Shown here piece by piece: positions 1 through 9,653 of a DNA stretch of 64,000 bases. Position numbers and translations under genes: made by a program. Under the pieces are notes generated by a model that ran no database searches, was not told the DNA's origin, and saw only the letters and a program-made list of their open reading frames with translations. The number at the start of each line of letters is the position of its first letter. The stretch's first letter is position 1. This stretch comes from Sulfidibacterium sp964549335 (lineage in GTDB: Bacteria; Bacteroidota; Bacteroidia; Bacteroidales; F082), in assembly GCA_964549335.1 (NCBI GenBank), contig CAZJUQ010000050.1, forward strand, positions 62,001-126,000. The letters run 5' to 3'.

Positions 1-68
1 GTCGGTTTGTGCTTTTGCGTATGAAAAGCATAAGAGGAAAAATACAACTGTTCGAAATTGAAATTTTA

Positions 69-1433
69 TCATCTTTTTGACAGTTGTTGTACAAGTTTTT
101 TAATATCCAACCCATTGAAATTTCCCGAACTCATCATTAACAATACACTGTTTTTGCCGGTGTTTTGCGTTATCCACCGTTTTAAATCGTCGATGTCGTC
201 GAAAACGTCCAAATCGGCACGCGAAAAAGAATCTTTTATCAAATTTTTATCGAGCATTTTTAGCCGTTTCATTTTTAATGCATGTTTGCTGTAAAATACA
301 GATGCTTTGTCTGCACCGTCTATGGAGTTTTTATATTGTTTCAAAAAATTTTCGTTAAGGCTGCTGAATGTATGCAACTCAAAACAGGCAATGATGTTTT
401 TTCCGGCAAACTGTTCCTTAACGGCATCGACGGTAGCTTTCAGTTTTGAAGGGGCATGAGCGAAATCCTTGAAAACAATAATGTCATCGTTTTTAAAAAC
501 GGGTTCCAACCGGTTGGATGCACCTTCAAAAGAGGTAATAGCCTTTAAAAAATCGTTGCTCGTGATACCGGTTTTTTCGCAAACAAGTTGTGCCCCTTTC
601 AGATTTTGCAAATTGTGCTTTCCGAATATTTTTAAAGGATAGACCTTTCCGTTTTCCTCTATTCCGGTTATTCCGTCCGATATGGAGTATTTAGGGATGT
701 TGTATGGTATATACTCTATTTTGTTATTGGGTTTTGAGTTTACAATGTTCCGGAGTACGGAGTCGAGTTTGTTGTAAATCAAACTGCCGTTATTTTCGAT
801 AAGCTCTATAAAGCGAACAAATTGTTGTTTGTAATTTTCGAATGTGGGAAAAACATTGATGTGATCCCACGCTATGCCGCTAAGCAAGGCTATGTGAGGG
901 TGATACCAATGGAATTTGGGGCGGCGGTCAACGGCTGAACTTAAATATTCGTCTCCCTCGAAAATCATCACCGGAGCATCGTCGCTCAACCGTACCATAA
1001 CTTCGAAATCATTGAGTTTTGACCCGACGATATAATCGAAATTTTTGCCGTAGTATTTCAAAACGTGCATTACCATTGCCGTTATGGTGGTTTTGCCATG
1101 GCTGCCACCTATGACAATACGTTGTTTGTTTATGGAATGGTGATACAGAAATTCGGGATAGGAATAGATTTTAAGGTTTAGACTTTTTGCTTTTAAAAGT
1201 TCGGGATTGTCGGCTCGTGCATGCATTCCGAGGATTATTAAATCTATGTCGCCCGTGATAGCGGCGGGGTTCCAACCCTCATTTTCCGGTAAAAGGTTGT
1301 ATCTTTTCAGACGGCTGCGCGAAGGTTCGAAAATTTCGTCGTCCGAGCCGGTAACCTCATGCCCGTTCAGTTTTAAGGCAATTGCCAAATTGTGCATTGC
1401 GGCACCCCCAATGGCTATTAAATGAATTTTCAC
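69..1433 (-). CDS. mpl: UDP-N-acetylmuramate:L-Ala-gamma-D-Glu-meso-DAP ligase (murein peptide ligase)
   Basis: Mur-ligase family protein of 454 aa that joins recycled L-Ala-D-Glu-mDAP tripeptide to UDP-MurNAc in the cytoplasm, saving de novo peptidoglycan synthesis. Seen in the sequence: an N-terminal Rossmann-like glycine segment starting at residue 8 (IGGAAMHN), typical of MurC/Mpl; the ATP-binding P-loop GGSHGKTT at residues 109-116; a central Mur domain with FEGDEY; and a C-terminal ligase domain with FKDFAHAP. The length fits Mpl. It reads leftward and ends near the window edge. A possible -7 element (TACCTTTG on the minus strand, 1462-1469) lies about 30 bases before the start. MurC is the main alternative, but the N-terminal and FAHAP motifs favour Mpl. 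Confidence 0.9.
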   Translation of the reverse strand: MKIHLIAIGGAAMHNLAIALKLNGHEVTGSDDEIFEPSRSRLKRYNLLPENEGWNPAAITGDIDLIILGMHARADNPELLKAKSLNLKIYSYPEFLYHHSINKQRIVIGGSHGKTTITAMVMHVLKYYGKNFDYIVGSKLNDFEVMVRLSDDAPVMIFEGDEYLSSAVDRRPKFHWYHPHIALLSGIAWDHINVFPTFENYKQQFVRFIELIENNGSLIYNKLDSVLRNIVNSKPNNKIEYIPYNIPKYSISDGITGIEENGKVYPLKIFGKHNLQNLKGAQLVCEKTGITSNDFLKAITSFEGASNRLEPVFKNDDIIVFKDFAHAPSKLKATVDAVKEQFAGKNIIACFELHTFSSLNENFLKQYKNSIDGADKASVFYSKHALKMKRLKMLDKNLIKDSFSRADLDVFDDIDDLKRWITQNTGKNSVLLMMSSGNFNGLDIKKLVQQLSKR

Positions 1434-1568
1434 CTCTTTTTTTGAAGTTTGTTTTATGCCACAAAGGTAGTGTTTCTTTTTATGTTTTCGTCTGTTTTTT
1501 AATTCCGGTGCAAAATCATACTGTTTACCGGTTTGAAAAATGGTATTCCCTGTTTGCGTCTAAAGAAT

Positions 1569-2411
1569 TTACCACACTACAGGTAATTCGATACCATGTT
1601 TTATTGCCGAATAGATGGTATAAGCCAATATCATCATAAGAATCAGAGTTATTATATCGAGGTAATTTCCTGCTGCAGGCAGTTTTGCTCCGGGGTCTTT
1701 AACTTGCGAAGGATAAACCCACAACACCGGCAAGACAATTATTAGCGACATTACAAAAATTATTATTTGCGACATATTGGTTGCCCGGGTTAACAAAATA
1801 AATACCGCTAAATTGATAAGCCACGGAAAAAGTAGCAGCGATAGAAACATGTTTGTTTTCAGTTTGCCGTCTTTTTTATAATTTTCGTCAATTGCCGACA
1901 AAATGAGTTTTCCTGTAATTATTCCGCTAAGGTACAGGAGGTAAAGCGAAACGGCAACGGAAATTATCAAAACTATAATGCCGAGGTCGAGTACTTTTGA
2001 CACTTCGTAAAATCCGCTTTTTGATATGCCCTCTTCGATAAGTACACCGAAGGCGTTTCCAAACGAAAAGATTGTCATCCACAGCAGAAACCAAAATACA
2101 GGATTGCTTTTCTTTTTTAAAAACCTTAACAGAAACATGAAAATTAATCCCGAAAAGAACGACAGTATAGGGTTTGCCAAATAGATTGTAACCGTAGCGT
2201 CGCGTGTCCATGCCGGCGAATCTTTTGCGGTAATAAATTCCACACCTTTTAATCCGAAACGGGCGTAAATGTCAAAGTCGTAGCTGAAATATAGTGTTAC
2301 CAGACCCGAAAACAGAAAAATAGTCCAAAGTGCCGGCATTGCCGTAAACAGTGAAATGAAGAATGTTTTAATGCAGTAAAATATTTCCTGTTTCAAATAT
2401 TTTTTTTTCAT
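1569..2411 (-). CDS. Polytopic membrane protein of unknown function
   Basis: A 280 aa protein that I do not recognise. It has about seven hydrophobic segments (roughly residues 15-45, 73-97, 104-125, 140-165, 195-215, 217-236 and 253-270), separated by short charged loops, so it is an inner-membrane protein. The first extracytoplasmic loop (about 45-75) is the only long soluble part. Its start lies 3 bases after the mtnA stop, so it is probably co-transcribed with the M20 amidohydrolase and mtnA upstream. No catalytic motif is evident. A Yip1-like membrane fold is conceivable but not supported by a motif. Confidence 0.7.
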   Translation of the reverse strand: MKKKYLKQEIFYCIKTFFISLFTAMPALWTIFLFSGLVTLYFSYDFDIYARFGLKGVEFITAKDSPAWTRDATVTIYLANPILSFFSGLIFMFLLRFLKKKSNPVFWFLLWMTIFSFGNAFGVLIEEGISKSGFYEVSKVLDLGIIVLIISVAVSLYLLYLSGIITGKLILSAIDENYKKDGKLKTNMFLSLLLFPWLINLAVFILLTRATNMSQIIIFVMSLIIVLPVLWVYPSQVKDPGAKLPAAGNYLDIITLILMMILAYTIYSAIKHGIELPVVW

Positions 2412-2414
2412 CGG

Positions 2415-3473
2415 TTATTTTGTTTCGGGCTTTTTAAACAATTGTTTTATGGAGTTGTGATGCGGTTTGATGATTCCTTTGTCGGTAATAATACCTGTAA
2501 TATATTTTGCCGGGGTAACGTCGAAAGCGAGATTAAGAGCGCCGGAGCCCGGTGAAGCCACGAGTACTTTTACGAGGTTTCCGTTACTGTCGGTACCTGT
2601 TTGATAAAGCACTTCGTCGGGCGAGCGTTTTTCTATAACAATATCTTTTCCTGTTTTGCATTCGAGGTCGAATGTGGAAACAGGTGCCGCCACATAAAAG
2701 GGGATATCAAACTCTTTTGCGAGGACAGCCCTGTCGAGAGTGCCTATTTTGTTTGCCACGTCGCCGTTGGCGGCAATACGGTCGGCACCCACGATAACAA
2801 TATCTATTTCGCCTTTTGCCATAAGTGCGGCGGCGGCGTTATCAGGGATTATTAAATGGGGGACACCGTCGTTTTTCAATTCCCATGCTGTCAACCGTGC
2901 TCCCTGGTTTCGCGGACGGGTTTCATCAACGTAAACAAAAACATCTTTTCCTTTGCGTTTTGCCAAATACACCGGTGCCAATGCCGTTCCGTAATCGACA
3001 AATGCCAGCCAACCCGCATTGCAATGTGTCAATACCCTCGTTTTTTTCCCGAAGAGCGATACTCCGTATTCCCCTATTGCCTTTGACGACAAGGCATCTT
3101 CGCGTGCTATCCGCATGGCTTCGAGCACGGCATTTTCGGGAGATATAAGTCCTGCCTTGTAAACCCTGTCAACGGCATAAAAGAGGTTGTTTGCCGTGGG
3201 TCTTGTCGATTCGATATCCTGGCGTGCTTCGCGTATTAAAATGGCTTTGTCTTTGCTTCGCGACGCCAAAAACGCCTGAGCCATGGCAAAACCCGCTGCG
3301 GCTCCTATGGCTCCCGCACCCCTGACTATCATGTCGGTTATGGCCATGCAGGTATCCCAGTATGTTTTGCATTCCAATATTTCAAAGCGGAAAGGGAGCA
3401 GGTTTTGTTCAATCATAAACACCGATTCTCCTTCCATCCATACGGTTTGATACGATTTGTCGTTAACTAACAT
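2415..3473 (-). CDS. mtnA: S-methyl-5-thioribose-1-phosphate isomerase
   Basis: Converts methylthioribose-1-phosphate to methylthioribulose-1-phosphate in the methionine salvage pathway. The 352 aa length is normal for MtnA. Visible motifs are RGAGAIG at residues 51-57, the catalytic cysteine Cys151 in THCNAG, and the catalytic aspartate Asp231 in GADRIA followed by NGDVANKIGT. These separate MtnA from the related eIF2B alpha subunits. It lies 21 bases downstream of the M20 amidohydrolase and 3 bases upstream of the membrane protein, suggesting a three-gene operon. No other mtn gene is in the window. Confidence 0.93.
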   Translation of the reverse strand: MLVNDKSYQTVWMEGESVFMIEQNLLPFRFEILECKTYWDTCMAITDMIVRGAGAIGAAAGFAMAQAFLASRSKDKAILIREARQDIESTRPTANNLFYAVDRVYKAGLISPENAVLEAMRIAREDALSSKAIGEYGVSLFGKKTRVLTHCNAGWLAFVDYGTALAPVYLAKRKGKDVFVYVDETRPRNQGARLTAWELKNDGVPHLIIPDNAAAALMAKGEIDIVIVGADRIAANGDVANKIGTLDRAVLAKEFDIPFYVAAPVSTFDLECKTGKDIVIEKRSPDEVLYQTGTDSNGNLVKVLVASPGSGALNLAFDVTPAKYITGIITDKGIIKPHHNSIKQLFKKPETK

Positions 3474-3493
3474 AATTATTAAAATAGAGATTG

Positions 3494-4690
3494 TTACAAA
3501 TTGTTAAGCAAATAAAGAGTATTCCAAATCATTAATCCCGTACCTGTCAATATGCTTTTTTCATCAACGTCGAAAGTGTCGGAGTGCAAATTCGATACAA
3601 TTCCCCTCTTTTTGTTGGCAACACCCAACCGGTAAAATGTAGCGGGTATGACATGCGAATAGTATCCGAAATCTTCGGCTGTCATACGTATATCCAAATC
3701 CACAATGTTTTCCTTCCCCAGATAAACGGCAGCGGCTTTTTTAAGGGTCTCGGTGATTTTTTTATTGTTTAAAACAAAAGGATATCCCGCATCGACATTT
3801 ACATCCGTTTTGCAGCCATGCTTTTTGCCTATTTGTTGCGAGCGTGTTTTTATTATTTGCCATGCTTTCTTTCTCCATGTTTCGTCAAAAGTTCTGAATG
3901 TTCCGAAAATATAAACCCTGGGTGGAATTACGTTGTGTGCGCCGTCGGCAATTATTTTTCCGAACGAGAGTATTGTAGGTGACTCTTTTGTTGATTTTAC
4001 GTTTATTTCGTTTTCGAGCGATGTTATTATTTCTGCCGCTGCCAGCACGGTATTGTCGAAATGCGACGGTATTGCCGCATGGCCACCTTTACCTTTCACG
4101 GTTATATTTATCTCGTCGCTCGAAGCCATGTATTTTCCCGTTTTGAAACCCACTTTGCCGGCTTCAAGTTCGGGGAATACATGTTGGGCTATAATTGCTT
4201 GCGGTTTAGGGTTTTGGAGTACCCCCTCCTTAATCATGCCTTGTGCTCCGCCGGGCAACTTCTCTTCGGCTGGTTGAAAAATAAATTTGATACTGCCTTC
4301 CCATTTCTCTTTTATGGCGTTTAGTATTTTCAAGGTGCCCAGCAAACAGGTCATATGTACGTCGTGACCGCATGCATGCATTACTCCTTCGTTCATAGAG
4401 CGATAGGGAACGTTGTTTTTTTCGGTTACGGGCAGGGCATCCATGTCGGCACGCAGGGCAACAATCTTTTTTGCGGGATTTTTCCCTTTAAGAATGCCGG
4501 TAATTCCGTATCCCGCCACTCCTGTTTTGTGTTCAATGTTCCATTTTGCAAGTAACGACGATATATATGAGGCTGTATTTTTCTCGTGATAACTCAATTC
4601 GGGATTGGCATGAAAATGCCGCCGGTAAGCAACAAGTTCGTTAAACAGGTTGTTTACCATATGTTTTATTATTTCAGGAGAGAGTGCCAT
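3494..4690 (-). CDS. M20 family amidohydrolase (N-acyl-amino-acid / hippurate hydrolase type)
   Basis: Zinc-dependent amidohydrolase of 398 aa. Metal-binding motifs are clear: ALRADMDALP (about 78-87), HACGHD at 105-110, PAEE at 140-143 and the later AQHV histidine (170). The lid domain follows, then a second catalytic segment near the C-terminus (MTAEDFGYY). Members remove acyl groups from amino acids or act on indole-acetyl-amino acids; the substrate cannot be read from sequence. There is no signal peptide, so it is cytoplasmic. A -7-like element (TAATTTTG, minus strand, 4706-4713) precedes the start. It is the first gene of the likely operon with mtnA. Confidence 0.9.
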   Translation of the reverse strand: MALSPEIIKHMVNNLFNELVAYRRHFHANPELSYHEKNTASYISSLLAKWNIEHKTGVAGYGITGILKGKNPAKKIVALRADMDALPVTEKNNVPYRSMNEGVMHACGHDVHMTCLLGTLKILNAIKEKWEGSIKFIFQPAEEKLPGGAQGMIKEGVLQNPKPQAIIAQHVFPELEAGKVGFKTGKYMASSDEINITVKGKGGHAAIPSHFDNTVLAAAEIITSLENEINVKSTKESPTILSFGKIIADGAHNVIPPRVYIFGTFRTFDETWRKKAWQIIKTRSQQIGKKHGCKTDVNVDAGYPFVLNNKKITETLKKAAAVYLGKENIVDLDIRMTAEDFGYYSHVIPATFYRLGVANKKRGIVSNLHSDTFDVDEKSILTGTGLMIWNTLYLLNNL

Positions 4691-4876
4691 ATGTTTTTAA
4701 AAAAACAAAATTAACATTTTTCCCCGCTTTATGCCGCGCCGGTTAAAATTTATTCGTTCCGGCATTGTGTGCCGTCATATGCACGTTTTAAATATTAAAA
4801 AAGTTTTTCGAAGACGAGTTATGCGAAAAATATGTTTATTTGCCTTTTATAAGAGTTTTTAATTTGCAATGGTAAA

Positions 4877-5854
4877 ATGGAGCGCAAAGATTTCAGGATA
4901 GTGTTTATGGGTACTCCGGAGTTTGCGGTTGACTCGTTGGATATGCTGTATAAAGCGGGATATAATATCCGGGCTGTTGTTACTGCTCCCGATAAGCCTG
5001 CGGGTCGCGGCAAAAAACTCAAACAACCGGAAGTAAAAAGATATGCTTTGGAAAAAGGGATAGAAGTATTACAACCCGTTAAATTGAAAGAGACCTCTTT
5101 TGTCGAAAAATTGAAAAGTATCAAACCTCATCTCGGTGTGGTGGTGGCTTTCAGAATGTTGCCCCGTGTGGTTTGGTCACTGCCCGAGTTCGGCACAATA
5201 AATTTACATGCATCTTTGTTACCCCAATATCGTGGGGCGGCACCCATAAACCATGTTTTGATAAACGGGGAAAAAGAGACCGGGCTCACAACTTTTTTTC
5301 TTGATGAAGAGATTGATACGGGGAAAATTATTTTGCAACAAAAGATAAGTATAGGAGATGATGAGTACCTTGACTCGTTGCACGACAGAATGAAAATAGC
5401 AGGAGCGCGTTTATTGCTCGAAACCGTTGATTTAATAAGGGAGGGCAAGGCAAAAGAGATTCCCCAGGAAAGTATGGCACCGGGTACTGAGAAGTTGAAA
5501 CCTGCTCCGAAGATTTTTAAAAATGATTGCAAAATAGAATGGAATTTGCCTGTGCGCCGGATATATGACAAAATAAGGGGATTAAGCCCTTTTCCCGCCC
5601 CTTTCTCCTTTTTGATTAACGGTGACGGCAAAAAAACATTAATAAAAATATACAAGGCGGTTCCTGAAAAGAGCGCTCATGACTTGGAACCCGGCACTAT
5701 TGTAACCGACAATAAAAAATATTTGAAAGTGGCGGCAGCCGACGGATTTGTAAATATTACCGAACTGCAAAGCCAAGGCAGGAAACGTATGTCTGCAGAC
5801 GCCTTTTTGAGGGGGTTCAAAATTGAAAAAAAGATGAAGTTTGAGACGGATTGA
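4877..5854 (+). CDS. fmt: Methionyl-tRNA formyltransferase
   Basis: Formylates the amino group of methionyl-initiator tRNA using 10-formyl-tetrahydrofolate. The 325 aa protein has TPEFAV at 13-18, the catalytic triad-like residues Asn109, His111 and Asp147, and the SLLPQYRG loop at 113-120 followed by AAPI. The C-terminal OB-fold tRNA-binding domain runs from about 210. It diverges from the M20 gene (186 bases between starts) and converges with the FkbM gene, 28 bases apart. No def gene is adjacent. Confidence 0.95.
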   Translation: MERKDFRIVFMGTPEFAVDSLDMLYKAGYNIRAVVTAPDKPAGRGKKLKQPEVKRYALEKGIEVLQPVKLKETSFVEKLKSIKPHLGVVVAFRMLPRVVWSLPEFGTINLHASLLPQYRGAAPINHVLINGEKETGLTTFFLDEEIDTGKIILQQKISIGDDEYLDSLHDRMKIAGARLLLETVDLIREGKAKEIPQESMAPGTEKLKPAPKIFKNDCKIEWNLPVRRIYDKIRGLSPFPAPFSFLINGDGKKTLIKIYKAVPEKSAHDLEPGTIVTDNKKYLKVAAADGFVNITELQSQGRKRMSADAFLRGFKIEKKMKFETD

Positions 5855-5882
5855 CAGCTTTTATTCCTGTAAAATGCCAAAA

Positions 5883-6602
5883 TTATCCGTGTGCCACAAA
5901 ATAATATTCTTTGGCTTTAAAGTAAGTGTCTGAAAATTCCTTTAAAGTCAAAGGTTTTTTCCCTTTGATAAAATCTTTCAGGTTCGAAATATTCATTCCG
6001 TAATCGTTAACCAAAAGATTGTAAATATCATCGGGTTTTGTGCCGTAATAGTCGCTGGCACCCAGCCCGAATTCGAATACCACTAACGGTTTATGGGTTG
6101 AGATGATTTTTCCTCCCCCTTTTAATACTCCCAATTCGGCACCTTCCACGTCAATTTTTATAAAATCTATTTTGATATCATCGGGAATAACATCGTCGAG
6201 CCTGGCGAGCTTTACCTCTATTTCTATTATTTCGGGATTTTCTATGTCGTATTTGCGTTTCTTTATACCCGAATACGCCGGTGCGTTTTTTACATGGTTG
6301 AATGTGGTTTTTCCCTCCTTATCGCTCAATGCATACGGCATAACGGTGGCTTTCCCGTTATATTTTACTTTGAGGTTGTCGTACATTTCGGGTATCGGTT
6401 CAAAGGCAAAATGTCTTCCCCGGGGCGAAAACCTGAGCATTAAATCGAGCATTTCGCCTTTATGACAACCAACGTCGATACAATTCGAATCAACTTTTAG
6501 CCTCTCCGACATCAATTTTTTTGTAAGACGGTCGTATTTTAAGTTTTTTGTTAAATCAATGTGTAAGGCGTTTAAAGTTTTACGTGCAATATCTTTTATC
6601 AT
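5883..6602 (-). CDS. FkbM family methyltransferase
   Basis: SAM-dependent methyltransferase of 239 aa with the FkbM layout: a SAM-binding segment CIDVGCHKGEMLDLM (about 42-56), FAFEPIP (residues 71-77), and the family motif IDFIKIDVEGAELGVLKGG near the middle. FkbM enzymes O-methylate sugars, polyketides or lipids; the acceptor is unknown. A perfect -7 element on the minus strand (TATCTTTG, 6666-6673) lies about 65 bases upstream of the start. It stands alone between fmt and the divergent YbbR gene. Confidence 0.85.
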   Translation of the reverse strand: MIKDIARKTLNALHIDLTKNLKYDRLTKKLMSERLKVDSNCIDVGCHKGEMLDLMLRFSPRGRHFAFEPIPEMYDNLKVKYNGKATVMPYALSDKEGKTTFNHVKNAPAYSGIKKRKYDIENPEIIEIEVKLARLDDVIPDDIKIDFIKIDVEGAELGVLKGGGKIISTHKPLVVFEFGLGASDYYGTKPDDIYNLLVNDYGMNISNLKDFIKGKKPLTLKEFSDTYFKAKEYYFVAHG

Positions 6603-6981
6603 TGTGTGGGTAATTTACTCTTATTCATAAAAATACAATGCCGTGCCTGTTTGGCGCCGCCGGTACAAAGATAGATATTTAACGGTTTAATAAACTCTAT
6701 GCAGCTCTTTATGTAAATATATATTGCTGTCGGTGTGACATTGGTTCTGCTGTTTCCGGTACACTACCGTAATAAATTTTACAATTTTTTTTGATATTAG
6801 TAGCGGTAAATAAAATTAGCCGTTTAGAAAATTATTGCCGTGAAAATATGTTTTACTGGATAAATGATTACATTTGAAAAATAAAAAGATTTGCTCCCGA
6901 AAAGCATAAGTTACGTGGAGTCGTTGCTTGTGCTTAAACACTATAAATGATATTAACGGGTGTTGCAATAACGGAATAATT
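6603..6981. other. Divergent intergenic region (FkbM / YbbR)
   Basis: These 379 bases separate divergent genes. A minus-strand -7 element TATCTTTG (6666-6673) probably serves the FkbM gene. A plus-strand TACATTTG (6869-6876), 106 bases before the YbbR start, could serve YbbR-coaE. No RNA gene or good ORF is seen. Confidence 0.5.
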
Positions 6982-7959
6982 ATGAGTGAAAACAATTTTT
7001 TAGAGGATAGCGGAGAACAAAAAAGGTTTTTTACTTCCGACAGGTATATTTTTTTGTTAAGCATTGCAATTTCGTTGATTTTTTGGTTTTTTATAAAACT
7101 GTCTGACAGATATACCGAAAGTTATATGCTTAAAGTAGATTATAAAAACATTCCGGTGAATATGCACCTCACTTCCAAGGTTGATACACTTTTGCATATT
7201 AACATATCGTCGGACGGATATAAGGTTTTGGGAAATTTGATTAACGGCAAATTACGTGAAGTTGTCGTCGATTTGAAAAAGTGTGGTTACGACAAGTTTG
7301 CAGGAAATGTATATACAGTAAATATTGAAGAGTTGAAAAACTATTTATCGGGTTATCTTGATGTGCCCGAGGCGGATATCACAATAGCGCAACCATATTT
7401 GCGGTTTGTTTTGGAAAAAAACGCAAAAAAGGTTGTAAAACTAAAAGTGAAGACCGATTTCGATTTTGAAAGTCAATACGGTTTGTACAACATTGACATT
7501 GAGCCTCCCGAGGTTAAAGTTTTCGGTCCTGCATCGCTGCTCGACACCCTGTCGGCAGTATATACTCAGCCCCTCGAAAAACATAATCTTTCTTCCGATT
7601 TCAGCGAGCAAGTGAAAGTGGAAAATCCCTACCCCGCACTTTTGAATATTGTTCCCGCTAACGTTAATATTGTTGTGGATGTTGAAAAATATACCGAAGC
7701 TGTTTTGGATATTCCCGTTGACGTATCGAAACAAAAAGTTAATATTCGTACTTTTCCCTCAAAAGTCAGGGTGTTTTATCATGTTGCTTTGAAAGATTAC
7801 AATACCATTCATGCCAATATGTTTGAAGTGGTGCCCGATTTGGAAGGTGTCGATTTGAAGGGAACCGACAAAATTTCGTTAAAACTTTCAAGAAAGCCCA
7901 AACTTGTGTCGCAAGTAAGAATGGTGCCGCATGAGGTTGAGTTTTTAATTGTAAAATAG
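6982..7959 (+). CDS. YbbR-like domain protein
   Basis: A 325 aa membrane-anchored protein. After a short cytoplasmic N-terminus, one hydrophobic segment (about residues 25-42) is followed by an extracytoplasmic region with YbbR-like beta repeats (for example VYTVNIEELKNYL and the later EVKVFGPASLLDTL). In Firmicutes, YbbR proteins (CdaR) regulate diadenylate cyclase; here no cyclase is adjacent. The start at 6982 (MSENN) is preferred to an in-frame ATG 54 bases upstream because the extra residues have no conserved look. It is followed 6 bases later by coaE, a pairing common in Bacteroidota. Confidence 0.8.
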   Translation: MSENNFLEDSGEQKRFFTSDRYIFLLSIAISLIFWFFIKLSDRYTESYMLKVDYKNIPVNMHLTSKVDTLLHINISSDGYKVLGNLINGKLREVVVDLKKCGYDKFAGNVYTVNIEELKNYLSGYLDVPEADITIAQPYLRFVLEKNAKKVVKLKVKTDFDFESQYGLYNIDIEPPEVKVFGPASLLDTLSAVYTQPLEKHNLSSDFSEQVKVENPYPALLNIVPANVNIVVDVEKYTEAVLDIPVDVSKQKVNIRTFPSKVRVFYHVALKDYNTIHANMFEVVPDLEGVDLKGTDKISLKLSRKPKLVSQVRMVPHEVEFLIVK

Positions 7960-7965
7960 ATTTTT

Positions 7966-8565
7966 ATGTTAAAAGTGGGAATAACGGGAAACATCGGAAG
8001 CGGTAAATCAACGGTTTGCCGTATTTTCGAAACACTGAACATTCCCGTCTTTTATGCGGATGCAGAAGCGCGTAGGTTATATCTTGACGAAGAGGTTAAG
8101 GAAAAAGTGAGGGTTGTGTTTGGCGATGACGTTTTCAGTGGCGGTGAAGTGGATACCAAAGCTTTGGCAAAAGTTGTCTTCTCAGACGAAAACGCTTTGG
8201 CAAAAATAAACGGCATAATCCATCCTGCCGTAATAAAGCGATATGAAGAGTGGTTAATAAAACATAATGAAGCACCTTATACCATTCACGAGGCGGCAGT
8301 GTTGTTCGAGAGCGGTTTGCAAAATATTTTTCATAAAATAATATGCATAACCGCTCCTCCGGATGTGCGTTTGACGAGGGTTGTTAAGCGCGATAATTCG
8401 GCGCGCGACGATGTTTTGAAAAGAATGAAAAACCAATGGGATGAAAACAAAAAAGCCTCTTTGTCGCATTACGTTATTGTAAACGACGGTAAAAGGTTTT
8501 TAATCCCTCAAATCATTAAAATTCACGACCAATTATTAAAATTGACAAAAACGGTAATAATGTGA
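7966..8565 (+). CDS. coaE: Dephospho-CoA kinase
   Basis: Catalyses the last step of coenzyme A synthesis, phosphorylating the 3'-hydroxyl of dephospho-CoA with ATP. The 199 aa protein opens with the P-loop GNIGSGKST at 8-16, has the DAEARRLY dephospho-CoA segment, an HPAV motif and the lid region VVKRDN. The length is normal. It sits 6 bases after the YbbR gene and is probably co-transcribed with it. Confidence 0.95.
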   Translation: MLKVGITGNIGSGKSTVCRIFETLNIPVFYADAEARRLYLDEEVKEKVRVVFGDDVFSGGEVDTKALAKVVFSDENALAKINGIIHPAVIKRYEEWLIKHNEAPYTIHEAAVLFESGLQNIFHKIICITAPPDVRLTRVVKRDNSARDDVLKRMKNQWDENKKASLSHYVIVNDGKRFLIPQIIKIHDQLLKLTKTVIM

Positions 8566-8679
8566 AATTTATTAACGGCGGTAAATTGTCAAAATAATTG
8601 AAGTGCAGTAAGCTAAAGCGGTTTTTGTGCCTGAAAAAAATTAATTGTTTATTATCAGATAATTGTAAAATTTAAAACG

Positions 8680-9492
8680 ATGAAACTGGATTTGGAATTA
8701 ACCGCAAAACAGGTTGTTAACCTGTGCCGTGCTGTGGGAGTCTTTATAAAAAAACAAGCCGGAAAAATAGGCGAAGATGAAGTTGAGTACAAAGGGGTTC
8801 ACAATCTTGTAACCTATGTGGATAAAACCGCCGAAAAGATGTTAGTGGGCGAATTGGAAAAAATTTTCCCACAAGCCGGATATATTGCCGAGGAAGACTC
8901 ATCGCTGCAACGGAAAGAGAGGTTCAACTGGATAATTGACCCTCTGGACGGAACCACCAATTTTATTCACTCTTTACCGGTTTATTCCATTTCGGTGGCA
9001 CTGGCCGACAAAGAGGATATTATCCTTGGGGTGGTTTACGAAATAAATTTGAATGAGGCCTTTTATGCATGGAAAGGTTCCCCCGCTTTTTTAAACGGCA
9101 AGCAGGTTAAAGTGTCGTCAACCGATAACCTTGATAAATCGCTTATTGCCACCGGATTTCCTTATAGCGATTATTCGTTGCTCGACTCATATCTCGAACT
9201 TTTTAAAGATTTGATGAAAATTAGCCGCGGAGTTAGAAGGCTCGGTTCCGCAGCCGTCGATTTGGCATACGTAGCTGCCGGCAGGTTCGATTTGTTTTAC
9301 GAATACGGATTAAACCCTTGGGATGTGGCTGCCGGTGCTTTTGTGGTAAAACAGGCGGGAGGCAATGTTACCGATTTTGGTAACGGTACCGGTTTTGTTT
9401 TCGGAAAAGAGATTGTTGCTTCAAACGGTATTATTCATAACGGTTTTTTGAATGTGTTGACAAAATATTTCGGAGACAACAGGCATGAATAA
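8680..9492 (+). CDS. Inositol monophosphatase family protein
   Basis: Mg-dependent phosphatase of 270 aa. Metal ligands are visible as Glu71-Glu72, DPLDGT at 87-92 and WDVAAG at 214-219, the three signature blocks of the IMPase/SuhB/CysQ family. Likely substrates are inositol-1-phosphate or a related sugar phosphate. The sequence resembles SuhB-type enzymes more than CysQ. It lies 114 bases after coaE. If the sphingolipid locus at 24-32 kb uses inositol head groups, this enzyme could be relevant, but they are 15 kb apart and no link is shown. Confidence 0.88.
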   Translation: MKLDLELTAKQVVNLCRAVGVFIKKQAGKIGEDEVEYKGVHNLVTYVDKTAEKMLVGELEKIFPQAGYIAEEDSSLQRKERFNWIIDPLDGTTNFIHSLPVYSISVALADKEDIILGVVYEINLNEAFYAWKGSPAFLNGKQVKVSSTDNLDKSLIATGFPYSDYSLLDSYLELFKDLMKISRGVRRLGSAAVDLAYVAAGRFDLFYEYGLNPWDVAAGAFVVKQAGGNVTDFGNGTGFVFGKEIVASNGIIHNGFLNVLTKYFGDNRHE

Positions 9493-9604
9493 TCATGTGC
9501 CGGTATGTTGGCTTGTTGCAATATGTATTCATGTCTCAAATATACATCCCGTAGCATTATTTACGGCTTTAACGGTAAACCCCTGAAAAAACGAAAACCT
9601 GTTA

Positions 9605-9639
9605 TTGCCATTGGCAAACCGGAATTTTAAGTAGCTTTG
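9605..9639 (+). promoter_or_regulatory. Bacteroidota-type promoter with overlapping inverted repeat
   Basis: TTG at 9611-9613 and TAGCTTTG at 9632-9639 with 18 bases between them match the Bacteroidota -33/-7 pattern, 14 bases before the DUF2061 start. A perfect 6-bp inverted repeat (TTGCCA-T-TGGCAA, 9605-9617) covers the -33 element and could be an operator. Confidence 0.6.
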
Positions 9640-9653
9640 TAAAAAATTTTTTT

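Noticed and set aside
10..30. Hairpin TGCTTTT/AAAAGCA near the left edge
   Set aside because: It has no T tail on either strand, so I do not call a terminator for mpl.
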